In this document: positions 27,900 to 36,078 of the stretch, piece after piece
How the letters are laid out: each line of letters begins with the position of its first letter
How positions within the stretch are numbered: the first letter of the stretch is position 1
Source of the DNA: Streptomyces sp. SolWspMP-5a-2
Lineage (GTDB): Bacteria; Actinomycetota; Actinomycetes; Streptomycetales; Streptomycetaceae
Direction of reading: 5' to 3'
Assembly (NCBI RefSeq): GCF_900091845.1
Contig: NZ_FMCI01000317.1
Span: forward strand, 1-62,306
DNA length: 62,306 bases
The notes under the pieces: model-generated
What the model was told of the DNA's origin: nothing
The model's database searches: none
Seen by the model: only the letters and a program-made list of their open reading frames with translations
Position numbers and translations under genes: made by a program

Positions 27900-29291
27900 T
27901 CAGCCGACGTCGAGCCGCAGCAGGTCCTCCTCGGTCTCCCGGCGCACGACGACCCGCGCCTCGCCGTCCCGGACGGCGACGACCGGCGGGCGCAGCACAT
28001 GGTTGTAGTTGCTGGCCATCGACCGGCAGTAGGCGCCCGTCGCCGGTACGGCGAGGAGGTCGCCCGGCGCCAGGTCGGCGGGGAGGAACGCGTCCTTCAC
28101 CACGATGTCGCCGCTCTCGCAGTGCTTGCCGACGACGCGGGCGAGCATCGGTCCGGCGTCGCTGGTCCGGGAGACCAGGGCGACGCTGTACTCGGCGTCG
28201 TAGAGCGCGGTGCGGATGTTGTCGGACATGCCCCCGTCGACGGAGACGTAGGTGCGCAGCCCCTCCAGCTGCTTGGTGGTGCCCACCTCGTACAGCGTGA
28301 AGGCGGTGGGGCCGACGATCGCGCGGCCGGGCTCGACCGAGATGCGGGGCGTGCGCAGCCGCGCGGCCTCGCACGCGCGCGTGACGATCTCGTGCAGCGC
28401 CTTGGCGATCTCGTGCGGCTCGCGCGGGTCGTCGTCGCTGGTGTAGGCGATGCCGAGGCCGCCGCCGAGGTCGATCTCGGGCAGTTCGACGCCGTGCTCG
28501 TCGCGGACGTCCTTGAGCAGTCCGACGACGCGCTGCGCGGCGACCTCGAAGCCGGACATGTCGAAGATCTGCGAGCCGATGTGCGAGTGGATGCCGATGA
28601 CGTCGAGGCCGTCGAGCTGCAGCGCCCTGCGGACCGCCTCGGCGGCCTGCCCGCCGGCCAGCGGGATGCCGAACTTCTGGTCCTCGTGGGCGGTCGCGAT
28701 GAACTCGTGGGTGTGCGCCTCGACGCCGACGGTGACGCGGATCTGCACCGGCTGCCGCTTGCCGAGCGACCGCGCGATGTGCGCGACCCGCACGATCTCC
28801 TGGAAGGAGTCGAGGACGATCCGCCCGACCCCGGCGCGCACGGCGCGCTCGATCTCCTCGGGCGACTTGTTGTTGCCGTGGAAGGCGATCCGCTCGGCGG
28901 GCATCCCGGCGGAGAGCGCGGTGGCCAGTTCGCCTCCGGAGCAGACGTCGAGGTTCAGCCCCTCCTCGTGCAGCCAGCGCACGACGGCCCGGGACAGGAA
29001 CGCCTTGCCCGCGTAGAAGACGTCGGCGTCGGCCCCGAACGCGGTCCGCCAGGCGCGGGCGCGGGCGCGGAAGTCCGCCTCGTCCAGGACGTAGGCGGGG
29101 GTGCCGAACTCCTCGGCGAGCGCCTTGACGTCGACGCCGCCGACGGTGACGACCCCGTCCGCGTTCCGCTCGACGGTCTGCGACCAGACCTTCGGGTCGA
29201 GGGAGTTGAGGTCGGTGGGCGGCGCGGAGTAGTGCCCCTCGGGCAGGACGTCGGCGTGCCGGGGACCGGCGGGGTGTGCGGAACGGCTCAT
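27900..29291 (-). CDS. lysA: Diaminopimelate decarboxylase
   Basis: A 463-aa fold-type III PLP decarboxylase making L-lysine from meso-diaminopimelate. The PLP lysine is in VFYAGKAFLSR, the glycine-rich phosphate site is EIDLGGGLGI, the HIGSQI motif follows the barrel, and the cysteine donated to the partner active site is in KHCESGDIV. Length fits actinobacterial LysA. It lies downstream of the ArgRS-like gene (95 bp) and upstream of hom (153 bp), the standard actinobacterial argS-lysA-hom order, so lysine and threonine branches are adjacent. Confidence 0.97.
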   Translation of the reverse strand: MSRSAHPAGPRHADVLPEGHYSAPPTDLNSLDPKVWSQTVERNADGVVTVGGVDVKALAEEFGTPAYVLDEADFRARARAWRTAFGADADVFYAGKAFLSRAVVRWLHEEGLNLDVCSGGELATALSAGMPAERIAFHGNNKSPEEIERAVRAGVGRIVLDSFQEIVRVAHIARSLGKRQPVQIRVTVGVEAHTHEFIATAHEDQKFGIPLAGGQAAEAVRRALQLDGLDVIGIHSHIGSQIFDMSGFEVAAQRVVGLLKDVRDEHGVELPEIDLGGGLGIAYTSDDDPREPHEIAKALHEIVTRACEAARLRTPRISVEPGRAIVGPTAFTLYEVGTTKQLEGLRTYVSVDGGMSDNIRTALYDAEYSVALVSRTSDAGPMLARVVGKHCESGDIVVKDAFLPADLAPGDLLAVPATGAYCRSMASNYNHVLRPPVVAVRDGEARVVVRRETEEDLLRLDVG

Positions 29292-29386
29292 GACTGGGCT
29301 CTCTGGCTCTCTACGGGTTCTCTGTGCTCAGGGCGCGCGCGGGGGCTCACGGCGGTGTGAGGGCGTCGGCGGTGGCCATGGGTGAC

Positions 29387-30460
29387 TCAGAGGTGGTCGG
29401 GTGCGTCGATGCCGAGCAGGGACAGGCCACCGGCGAGCACCGCCCCGGCGGCTTCGGCGAGCGCGAGCCGGGCACGGTGGGCGGCCGAGGGTTTCTCGTC
29501 GCCGCGCGGCAGCACGTCGGCGAGCAGCGGCAGCGAGGCGTCGGCGACGGCGACGAGGTGCCGGGTGAGCCGGTCGGGGGCGCGGGTGTCCGCGGCGCGG
29601 CGCAGCACCCGCGGGTGGTCGGCGAGCAGCGCGAGCAGCTCCGCGTCGGCGGCACCGGTGTCGCCGGGGAGCGGGCGGAGCCCGAGGTCGGAGCCGCCCC
29701 GCAGGACGGCACGGGCGCGGGCGTGCGCGTACCTGACGCGGAACAGGGGGTTGCTCTCCCGCTGCACCAGGTGCTCGCCGCCGAGCCGGACGCGGTCCTG
29801 CGGGGCGGGATGCAGCAGGGCCCACCGCCCGGCGTCCCGCCCGAGCACGAGGGGATCCCCCGAGCAGCGCCGGACCCGCACCGGATGCTCCGGCCCGCTC
29901 TTCCCCGCGGGGACGTCGTCGCGGAAGAGAGCGGCATCGACCCGGAGCGCGTCGGTCCACGCGCCCCCGGGTGCCCCGTCGGGACACCGAGCGCGCACGA
30001 CGGCGCCCTGCGCGCGCAGCAACCGGGCGACGACGTCCGTGACGACGACGGAACGGACGTCACCGGGGCAGAGCAGCACCTGCGAGGAGCCGTCGGAGCC
30101 ACCGGGGGCACCACTCGGAGCGAACCCGTACCGGGACCCGTGCCGCAGGACGTCGGCGACGAGGTCGGCGGAGACGCTGTCCCGCAGCCGCATGTTCAGG
30201 AACCCGGGACCGGTGACGACGACGTCGTCGATGCCGTCGAGGCCGACCAGCCGGGGCCGCAGGAGTTCGGCGACCCGCAGCGGGGGCTGCCCGGCGGGCC
30301 GGGCGAGCTGGAGCGCGACGTTGGTGGCGTAGTCCCCCCACCCGCCGGCCCCGGGAACGGTGACGACGACCCGCTCCGGAACGGCGACGCGCAGCACCCC
30401 GTCATCGACGGCACGCCGCACCGCGCGCAGCACGGTACGGGAGAGGTCGACGGAGGTCAC
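29387..30460 (-). CDS. ArgRS-like DALR-domain protein lacking the synthetase signatures
   Basis: A 357-aa protein resembling arginyl-tRNA synthetase at both ends. The N-terminal segment GWGDYATNVALQLARPAG mimics the ArgRS Add-domain start, and the C-terminal 110 residues (HLVQRESNPLFRVRYAHARARAVL, then DRLTRHLVAVADASLPLLADVLPRGDEK) form the DALR anticodon-binding helical domain. Where ArgRS has its HxGH motif this protein reads LLCPGDVRSVVVTDVVARLL, and no KMSK-like loop is visible, so aminoacylation is unlikely. It sits upstream of lysA exactly where Mycobacterium carries argS. A tRNA-binding or regulatory role is inference. The GTG at 30460 has TACGCT six bases upstream instead of a ribosome-binding site. 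Confidence 0.85.
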   Translation of the reverse strand: MTSVDLSRTVLRAVRRAVDDGVLRVAVPERVVVTVPGAGGWGDYATNVALQLARPAGQPPLRVAELLRPRLVGLDGIDDVVVTGPGFLNMRLRDSVSADLVADVLRHGSRYGFAPSGAPGGSDGSSQVLLCPGDVRSVVVTDVVARLLRAQGAVVRARCPDGAPGGAWTDALRVDAALFRDDVPAGKSGPEHPVRVRRCSGDPLVLGRDAGRWALLHPAPQDRVRLGGEHLVQRESNPLFRVRYAHARARAVLRGGSDLGLRPLPGDTGAADAELLALLADHPRVLRRAADTRAPDRLTRHLVAVADASLPLLADVLPRGDEKPSAAHRARLALAEAAGAVLAGGLSLLGIDAPDHL

Positions 30461-30466
30461 GGATCC

Positions 30467-30472
30467 AGCGTA
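30467..30472 (-). promoter_or_regulatory. Candidate -10 hexamer, leaderless start of the ArgRS-like gene
   Basis: On the minus strand TACGCT, six bases (GGATCC), then the GTG at 30460. No ribosome-binding site is present, which favours a leaderless transcript beginning at the start codon. Confidence 0.45.
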
Positions 30473-30647
30473 GGGGAGAAGGGGGGTGATCACGCGACCC
30501 GTTTCACGGGGGTCCCGAGATGTGGACGGGGAGGGGGCGCACCGGGTGGTGGGAGCGCCCCCGGAAGGGTGAAGGCGCGGGCGGCGGAGGTGTGACGCGG
30601 GACCGGACCGACGAGGCGCCGACCGGAGCGGCTCCGCTCGCGGGGGT

Positions 30648-31163
30648 TCAGCCCCCGGAGTGCCCGGCCCGCTCGGTCTCCCCCAGTTCGAGGACGTCGG
30701 CGCCGAGGCCGTCCCGGTCCTCCGCCTCGCCACGGTCCTCGCGGCTGTCGGAACCGTCACGCGGGTCCTGCTGCTCCCTCTGGAGCCGCCGGGAGTGGAC
30801 CAACCGCGTGACGAGCCGCACGAGTTCGGCGGGTTCGAAGGGTTTGGGGAGGAAGGCGTCGACGCCCACGTCGAGACCGCTGTCGACCTCGAAGGGGGTG
30901 CACGCGCTGATGATGGCGAGGGGGAGGTCATGGGTCCGAGGGTCGGAACGCAGCCGGGCGGCGGTCCGCAGACCGTCCAGCCGGGGCATGACGACGTCCA
31001 GGGTGACGGCGTCCGGCCGCACCTGGTGAACGACGTCGAGACACTCGGCACCATCGGCCGCGGTCACGACCTCGAACCCCTCGAGTTCGAGATTGACCCT
31101 GATCAACTGCCGGATGACCTTGTTGTCGTCCACAACAAGCACCCGGCCCGACGCTCCTGGCAC
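30648..31163 (-). CDS. Orphan single-domain response regulator
   Basis: A 171-aa protein with one CheY-like receiver domain: acidic pocket VVDDNKVIRQ (residues 11-20), phospho-acceptor Asp56 in AVTLDVVMPRLDG, Thr/Ser switch region IISACTPFEV, and the conserved lysine in FLPKPFEP. No DNA-binding or enzymatic output follows; instead about 45 residues of charged Gln/Arg/Asp/Glu-rich tail (REQQDPRDGSDSREDRGEAEDRD). No kinase gene is adjacent. The GTG at 31163 is preferred because the receiver fold begins right after it and TACTCT lies six bases upstream. Its kinase and output partner cannot be told from context. Confidence 0.88.
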   Translation of the reverse strand: MPGASGRVLVVDDNKVIRQLIRVNLELEGFEVVTAADGAECLDVVHQVRPDAVTLDVVMPRLDGLRTAARLRSDPRTHDLPLAIISACTPFEVDSGLDVGVDAFLPKPFEPAELVRLVTRLVHSRRLQREQQDPRDGSDSREDRGEAEDRDGLGADVLELGETERAGHSGG

Positions 31164-31169
31164 AACTCG

Positions 31170-31175
31170 AGAGTA
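31170..31175 (-). promoter_or_regulatory. Candidate -10 hexamer, leaderless start of the orphan receiver gene
   Basis: On the minus strand TACTCT, six bases (CGAGTT), then the GTG at 31163. It has the same geometry as the hexamers before the ArgRS-like and adenosyltransferase genes. Confidence 0.45.
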
Positions 31176-31409
31176 GGTCGCGACGCCCCACCGCGTCCGG
31201 CTTTTCCTCACTTCCACCCCTTGAGGGGGGAAGCCGGCGGCAGGACGGCTGGGGTGGGAACCAGGGCCGGCGGGGCAGGAGTCCGACGGCACGGCGACCC
31301 CGCCGGACCAGGCGGGGAAGGGCGCGGCGACGCCGGTAAACCCGTTCATGAACACCCCGAAGGAGCTGGTAGGGTTCTACCCGTCGCCGCCAAGCAAGGC
31401 AGCGGACAC

Positions 31410-31481
31410 GCCCCCGTAGCTCAGGGGATAGAGCAACGGCCTCCGGAGCCGTGTGCGCAGGTTCGAATCCTGCCGGGGGCA
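31410..31481 (+). tRNA. tRNA-Arg (anticodon CCG)
   Basis: A full cloverleaf: acceptor GCCCCCG/CGGGGGC with discriminator A, D-arm GCTC-AGGGGATA-GAGC, anticodon arm ACGGC-CTCCGGA-GCCGT with anticodon CCG, 4-nt variable loop, and T-arm GCAGG-TTCGAAT-CCTGC. The 3' CCA is not encoded. It reads the frequent CGG arginine codon. Its position beside the ArgRS-like gene parallels the argV-argS neighbourhood in Mycobacterium. Confidence 0.97.
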
Positions 31482-31499
31482 CTTCGCAAGGAGTGCCCG

Positions 31500-31539
31500 A
31501 AGACCCCGTCATCAGCGGTAGCGCTGATGACGGGGTCTT
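31500..31539 (+). terminator. 18-bp perfect hairpin after tRNA-Arg
   Basis: Arms 31500-31517 and 31522-31539 are fully complementary, with loop GTAG. It lies 18 bases beyond the tRNA. There is no T-run, but the stem strength suits a GC-rich terminator or a 3'-processing barrier for the tRNA transcript. Confidence 0.8.
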
Positions 31540-31781
31540 CGCGTATCTACAGGGCGATTGGTGCCGCGAGTAGGTCTTTTGCGGTGATCACGTGGTGAAT
31601 CAGATAGAAGATCCAGTTTCTCAAGCCCAGCGCTGCGGCCGCTCATCACCCAGTGACCACCTGCCGCATGGCCCTGCGGCTCGCCTCCATGACCGACCTC
31701 AGCTGTCCACGGGCGACCGCACAGATGATGCTGCCCGCGCACGTCCACGAGGTTGTCCCGGTCTTCGGGCGAGGTCCTCGG

Positions 31782-32765
31782 TCACGCTGATTTTCTGCGT
31801 GGGGTTGTCTTTTTTGGGGGTGTTGCTGTTTTCTTTGCTGTTGTCTTTTTTGTTGATGCCGTCGATTTTTTCGGGGGTGTTGCCTTCTTTGTCGTTCTCT
31901 TTGTCGATGTCGACTTCTTGGGCTCCGGGGTCTTCGGGGTGCGGGCGGTCTTCTTCTGGGGGTGGAGGGGCTTCACCTCCGCCTCCTCCGTCCTCGTCTC
32001 CTTCGCGTCCTTGACGCTCTTCTCCAGCGCCGCCATCAGGTCGAGCACCTTGCCCGCGCCCGTGTGTTCGGGCAGGGACGGCGGGGTGTCCCCCGTCGCC
32101 TTCGCCGCCAGGACCTCCTCCAGGGCCTCCCGGTACTCGTCGTGCAGGTCCGTCAGCTCGACCTCGCCCAGCGTGTTCATCAGGGCGTCCGCCAGGTCGA
32201 GTTCCTTGTCGTTGACCGTGACGTCGGTCTCCGGGGCCACTCCCTCGGGGGCGCGGACCTCGTCGGGCCACAGCAGGGCGTGCATCGCGATCGCGTCCTC
32301 CACCACCCGCAGCATCCCGAGACGCTCCCGGCCGCGCAGGGCGTACTTGGCGATCGCCACCTTGTTGCTGCGCTTGAGCGCCTCGCGCAGCAGGGTGTAC
32401 GGCTTCGCCGCGGCGGCGCCGCCCGCCGCGAGGTAGTACGCGGCGTCCATCTGGAGCGGGTCGATGCGGTCCGCGGGGACGAACGCCACGATCTCGATCG
32501 TCTTCGCCGTCGGCAGCGGCAGGCTCGCCAGGTCGTCGTCGGTGATCGCCACGATGCTGCCGTCGGCGTCCTCGTACCCCTTGCCGATCTCCGCCGCCGA
32601 GACCTCGCGGTCCTCCAGGTCGCAGAACTTGCGGTACCTGATCCGGCCGCCGTCCTCGGTGTGGATCTGCCGGAAGGAGATCGAGTGGCTCTCGGTCGCG
32701 TTCACCAGCTTGATCGGGATGCTGACCAGGCCGAACGAGATGGCGCCGTTCCATATGGATCTCAC
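31782..32765 (-). CDS. ku: Non-homologous end-joining protein Ku with Lys-rich tail
   Basis: A 327-aa Ku homologue that binds DNA double-strand ends and recruits LigD. The core begins VRSIWNGAISFGLVSIPIKLVNAT and runs to about residue 255, with the bridge region typical of bacterial Ku. The last 70 residues are a Lys/Thr/Pro-rich basic tail (KKTARTPKTPEPKK, repeated KKTT and PPKK), as in Ku proteins with C-terminal DNA-binding extensions. The tail uses AAA codons and is unusually A/T-rich for this genome. Start GTG 32765 has AAGGA upstream. It diverges from the LigD-polymerase gene across 66 bp. Confidence 0.96.
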   Translation of the reverse strand: MRSIWNGAISFGLVSIPIKLVNATESHSISFRQIHTEDGGRIRYRKFCDLEDREVSAAEIGKGYEDADGSIVAITDDDLASLPLPTAKTIEIVAFVPADRIDPLQMDAAYYLAAGGAAAAKPYTLLREALKRSNKVAIAKYALRGRERLGMLRVVEDAIAMHALLWPDEVRAPEGVAPETDVTVNDKELDLADALMNTLGEVELTDLHDEYREALEEVLAAKATGDTPPSLPEHTGAGKVLDLMAALEKSVKDAKETRTEEAEVKPLHPQKKTARTPKTPEPKKSTSTKRTTKKATPPKKSTASTKKTTAKKTATPPKKTTPRRKSA

Positions 32766-32831
32766 GTGCCCGTCCTTCGCGTGGAGGAGGTCTGCCGGTG
32801 TTACGCGGCTTCTGCGTGGGATTCTTAGTTT

Positions 32832-33725
32832 ATGTCGCCCATCACCATCGTGGCGGGGAGACGGCTCTCCGTCAGCAATCTGGACAAGGTCCTCTATCCC
32901 GCCACCGGGTTCACCAAGGGCGAGGTGCTGCACTACTACGCGGTCGTCGCCGACGTGCTGCTGCCGCATCTGCGGGACCGGCCCGTCTCGTTCCTGCGGT
33001 ACCCGGACGGGCCGGGCGGCCAGCGGTTCTTCACCAAGAACGTTCCGCCCGGTACCCCCGAGTGGGTCACCACCGCCGAGGTGCCGCGGTCGGAGGGCCC
33101 CGCGCGAATGGTCGTCCTGGACGATCTGGCGGCGCTGATGTGGGCCGCCAACCTGGTCACCGAGTTCCACACCCCGCAGTGGGTTCTCGCGGCGCCCGGG
33201 GAGGCCGACCGGATCGTCTTCGACCTCGACCCGGGGGCGCCCGCGAGCGTCGTCGAGTGCTGTGCCGTCGCCGTGTGGCTGCGGGAGCGGCTGCGCGCGG
33301 ACGGGATCGAGGCGTACGCCAAGACCTCGGGGGCCAAGGGGCTGCATCTGCTCGCCGGGGTGCGCGGGGCGTCGTCCGCCGAGGTCAGCGCCTATGCCAA
33401 GCGGCTGGCCCTGGAGGCCGAGCGGGCCATGCCCCGGCAGGTCCTGCACCGGATGACGCGGAGTCTGCGGGCCGGGAAGGTCTTCGTCGACTGGAGTCAG
33501 AACGCCGGCCGGAAGACCACCGCCACCCCGTACACCCTGCGCGCCCGCGACGAGCCGACCGTCTCGGCGCCCGTCACCTGGCAGGAGGTCGAGGAGTGCC
33601 GCGACCCGGGGCAGCTCGCCTTCGCGGCCGACGACATCCCGGAGCGGCTGCGGCGGTTCGGGGATCTGCTCGCGCCGCTCCTCACGACCGGCCCCGGCAC
33701 CGGAACCGTCCCGCCGACCGGCTGA
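32832..33725 (+). CDS. LigD-type NHEJ DNA polymerase/primase domain protein
   Basis: A 297-aa stand-alone polymerase of the LigD-Pol (archaeo-eukaryotic primase) family that adds ribo- or deoxynucleotides at gapped or broken ends. LSVSNLDKVLYPATGFTKGEVLHYY is the family opening. The metal-binding pair is D131/D133 in IVFDLDPG. TSGAKGLHLLAG carries the conserved basic segment, and VFVDWSQNAGRKTTATPYTLRA the downstream catalytic block. There is no ligase or nuclease domain, so an ATP-dependent ligase encoded elsewhere must complete repair. Divergent pairing with ku shows an NHEJ module. The ATG at 32832 lacks a ribosome-binding site and may be leaderless (GATTCT, six bases, ATG). Confidence 0.95.
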   Translation: MSPITIVAGRRLSVSNLDKVLYPATGFTKGEVLHYYAVVADVLLPHLRDRPVSFLRYPDGPGGQRFFTKNVPPGTPEWVTTAEVPRSEGPARMVVLDDLAALMWAANLVTEFHTPQWVLAAPGEADRIVFDLDPGAPASVVECCAVAVWLRERLRADGIEAYAKTSGAKGLHLLAGVRGASSAEVSAYAKRLALEAERAMPRQVLHRMTRSLRAGKVFVDWSQNAGRKTTATPYTLRARDEPTVSAPVTWQEVEECRDPGQLAFAADDIPERLRRFGDLLAPLLTTGPGTGTVPPTG

Positions 33726-33749
33726 AGGCCGCGGGGAGGCCGCGGATTC

Positions 33750-34556
33750 TCATGCCCCGCGCCATGTTCCCCGGTCTCTGGCCATCGCGTGGAGCGCCTC
33801 CACGTCGGACGGCTTCAGGGACGCCCCCGCCTTGGCCAGGGCCGTCTCCAGCTCGGTCTCGCGCAGCACCCGCAGACCGCGCGGCGAAGGGGAGACGGCG
33901 ATCCCTGCCGCGGCGTAGACGGCGAGCACGGGACGCACCTCGGCCGTCAGGGCGTAGGAGACGCGGGCCGCGTTCGCACGGGCCCGGCGCGGCAGCGGGC
34001 GGGTGTCCCGGCGCCCCACGGTGACCAGGGGGTCGGCGACGGTCACCCGCTGTCTGCGGGCGTACAGGGTGTGGACGGCGTAGAGGCCGCCGGGGCCGAT
34101 GGCGAGGTGGTGGACGCGGTCGCCGCCGGGGAGCGTGATCGAGTGCAGGGTGCGCCAGCCCGCGCCCTCCAGGGCGTCCAGCGCGCCGCCGACCGCCTGC
34201 TCCGCCTCCAGCGCCCGGCGGCGCGGGTCGGGGCGCAGCCGGTGCGGGGCGGCGGGGGCGCGGTCCAGGGCGGTGTGCAGGGCCTCGCCCGGACGGTTGG
34301 GCGCCAGGTCGTCGTCCGGGTGGAGGGAGAGCCTGATCAGGTCGGCGGCGGTGGGGACCGGGGGCGGCCCTACCGTGTAGCGGCCGGTGAGGAAGGGGCC
34401 GAGGGCCTCCAGGACGTCGGCCCTGTCGGCCTCGCTGAGGAGGTTGACCCTGGCCGTCTCCCTGTCGTACCAGGCGACGTTCCTGCCGTCGGTGAGGCAG
34501 ACGTAGAGCCGTTCCTGTCCGTGCCGCCGGGCCGGTACGACTCGCAGTGCGCTCAT
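33750..34556 (-). CDS. NERD (nuclease-related) domain protein
   Basis: A 268-aa cytosolic protein. The N-terminal 80 residues (LYVCLTDGRNVAWYDRETARVNLLSE) look like a small beta-rich region. From about residue 115 (RRRALEAEQAVGGALDALEGAGWRTLHSITLPGGDRVHHLAIGPGGLYAVHT) it matches the NERD fold, an endonuclease-like core; the expected GP-G-x-Y/F motif is IGPGGLYAVHT. The usual catalytic lysine region is replaced by a basic LYARRQRVTV segment. Function is unknown. It is divergent from the phosphatase gene (83-bp gap) and convergent with the LigD-Pol gene. Confidence 0.75.
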   Translation of the reverse strand: MSALRVVPARRHGQERLYVCLTDGRNVAWYDRETARVNLLSEADRADVLEALGPFLTGRYTVGPPPVPTAADLIRLSLHPDDDLAPNRPGEALHTALDRAPAAPHRLRPDPRRRALEAEQAVGGALDALEGAGWRTLHSITLPGGDRVHHLAIGPGGLYAVHTLYARRQRVTVADPLVTVGRRDTRPLPRRARANAARVSYALTAEVRPVLAVYAAAGIAVSPSPRGLRVLRETELETALAKAGASLKPSDVEALHAMARDRGTWRGA

Positions 34557-34639
34557 CCGGCATCACCCCCCGACCATGGGAACAGGCGGGGTGCTCCAGA
34601 GGCAAGAACGCGGTTACCTTTGAGGACGGTTGAGGTGCA

Positions 34640-35161
34640 GTGGGGGAGGCGTTGTTGCGTACCCGCAGGAAGCAACCCGACGTACCGGCTCCGGACGCCC
34701 CGTGGAGCGAGATCGTGCCCGGCCTGTGGATGGGCGGGCACGAGTTCAGGGGGAGTTCGGGAGAGCGGGAGTTCGCCGTCGTCCGCGACGAGTTCGATCT
34801 CGTCCAGAGTCTGCTGAGGCTGCCGGGGCTGGGTCCCGATCCCGGTGTGGAGCACCATGTGTGGCCGATTCCCGACGGTCCGCTGGACGGGACGCAGCTG
34901 ACCGGGGTGATCAGGCTCGCGCGGGCCGCGCACGAGGCGCTGGACGAGGGGCGCCAGGTGCTGGTCCGCTGCTACCACGGTTACAACCGGTCCGGTCTCG
35001 TGGTGGCGCACACCCTGGTCCGCGGCGGGTGCTCCACGGAGGAGGCGATCCGGCTGATCAGGACCAGGCGGTCGCCGTGGGCCCTGCACAACGACCTGTT
35101 CGTCGACTACCTGCGGGCCGGTCTGCCCACCGCGCGACTGCTGGAGGAGCTGACCGAGTAG
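34640..35161 (+). CDS. Dual-specificity-type protein phosphatase
   Basis: A 173-aa cytosolic phosphatase of the DSP/tyrosine-phosphatase superfamily. The P-loop VLVRCYHGYNRSGLVVAH contains the nucleophile Cys111 and Arg117 (C-x5-R-S). The upstream aspartate loop VWPIPDGPLDG supplies a general acid. The helix after the P-loop (HTLVRGGCSTEEAIRLIRTRR) is typical. The GTG at 34640 has GAGG four bases upstream; a TTG five codons later with GGGGGAGG before it is an alternative. It lies 53 bp before the lipoprotein gene and could be co-transcribed with it. Confidence 0.85.
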   Translation: MGEALLRTRRKQPDVPAPDAPWSEIVPGLWMGGHEFRGSSGEREFAVVRDEFDLVQSLLRLPGLGPDPGVEHHVWPIPDGPLDGTQLTGVIRLARAAHEALDEGRQVLVRCYHGYNRSGLVVAHTLVRGGCSTEEAIRLIRTRRSPWALHNDLFVDYLRAGLPTARLLEELTE

Positions 35162-35214
35162 CGGACGAATAGGGTGTACCGGGTCACCTCCCTTCTTCCG
35201 GCCACTGGAGTACC

Positions 35215-36078
35215 GTGCCCCGCTTCCGCCCCGTGCGTGCCCTGCTGGCCGCCGGCCTGCTGGCCGCGGCCGCGGTCGGCTGCGGCGACGCGGGCGAGCT
35301 GGAGAGCGCGGGCGCGACGCCCACCGCGACCAGTCCGGCCCGGTTGTGGCCGGATCTCGCGCCCGCGTCCAGTCCGGCCTGGAACTACGACGACGGCCGG
35401 TCCGAGGTGATGCGGGGCGTCACCGTGCCCGGCGGCGACATCCGCCGGGTGGACCCGGTGGCGGTCGTCCGGGCGGAGATCCGGCAGCACCCGAATGCGT
35501 ACACCAGTCCGAAAGCGGCCTACCGGGAGACCGCCCGCCGGACGGCCGACTGCGGCGACGGCGCCGGGCACGGGCGGTGCCCGGTCCTCACGCCGTACTA
35601 CCGCGACCTCACCGGCGACGGGCGCGAGGAGCTGACCCTGGGGTTCCGGCTGCTGCCGGGGGACCAGACGGCCGTCCGCGTGTACACGGTCGCCTCGGGA
35701 CAACTGGTCCAGGTCATGTCCAACGACGACGCGATCAGCTCCGTCGAGCTGGCCGGGCGGTCGGTGATCATCCACGCGCCGTCCGACATCTCGGACTACG
35801 AGTACCGCTTCCAGTGGACCTGGGACCCCGACCAGCACCTCATGCTCCTCACCCACGACGAGATGATCCGCATCGGGCGCGAGGGGCACACCGCCGCCCC
35901 GCCGCCCCGGCGCCCCGCTCCCCCACCGTCCCCAACATCCCCGCCGTCCCCGGCATCCCCGCCGTCCCCGGCAACCCCGGCATCCCCGCCGTTCTCGGCC
36001 CCATCTTCGCCGTCCTCCTCGCCTTCTTCGGCGTCCTCGCCGCCGCCGTCGTCCGGACGCTTCGCGAGCGCGCGATGA
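35215..36078 (+). CDS. Lipoprotein sensor-like protein (probably the N-terminal part of a fused kinase)
   Basis: As sequenced, a 287-aa lipoprotein: signal peptide with lipobox AAVGC (Cys23), then a Thr/Ser linker and a folded extracytoplasmic domain (about 60-230) with RGVTVPGGDIRRVDPVAVVRAEI and a repeat-in-integrin-like LTGDGREELTLGFRLLPG segment. The final 55 residues are Pro/Ser/Ala low complexity ending at TGA 36076-36078, overlapping the kinase ATG. In that tail the third-position G/C falls to about 76 percent, while the kinase frame has about 96 percent and encodes an IPAVPG repeat and a membrane helix. The true protein therefore probably shifts frame near the C run 35920-35924 and continues into the kinase. 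Confidence 0.8.
   Translation: MPRFRPVRALLAAGLLAAAAVGCGDAGELESAGATPTATSPARLWPDLAPASSPAWNYDDGRSEVMRGVTVPGGDIRRVDPVAVVRAEIRQHPNAYTSPKAAYRETARRTADCGDGAGHGRCPVLTPYYRDLTGDGREELTLGFRLLPGDQTAVRVYTVASGQLVQVMSNDDAISSVELAGRSVIIHAPSDISDYEYRFQWTWDPDQHLMLLTHDEMIRIGREGHTAAPPPRRPAPPPSPTSPPSPASPPSPATPASPPFSAPSSPSSSPSSASSPPPSSGRFASAR

Noticed and set aside
31512..31748. Minus-strand frame between tRNA-Arg and ku as an integrase remnant
   Set aside because: It spans the tRNA terminator hairpin and shows no recombinase motif.
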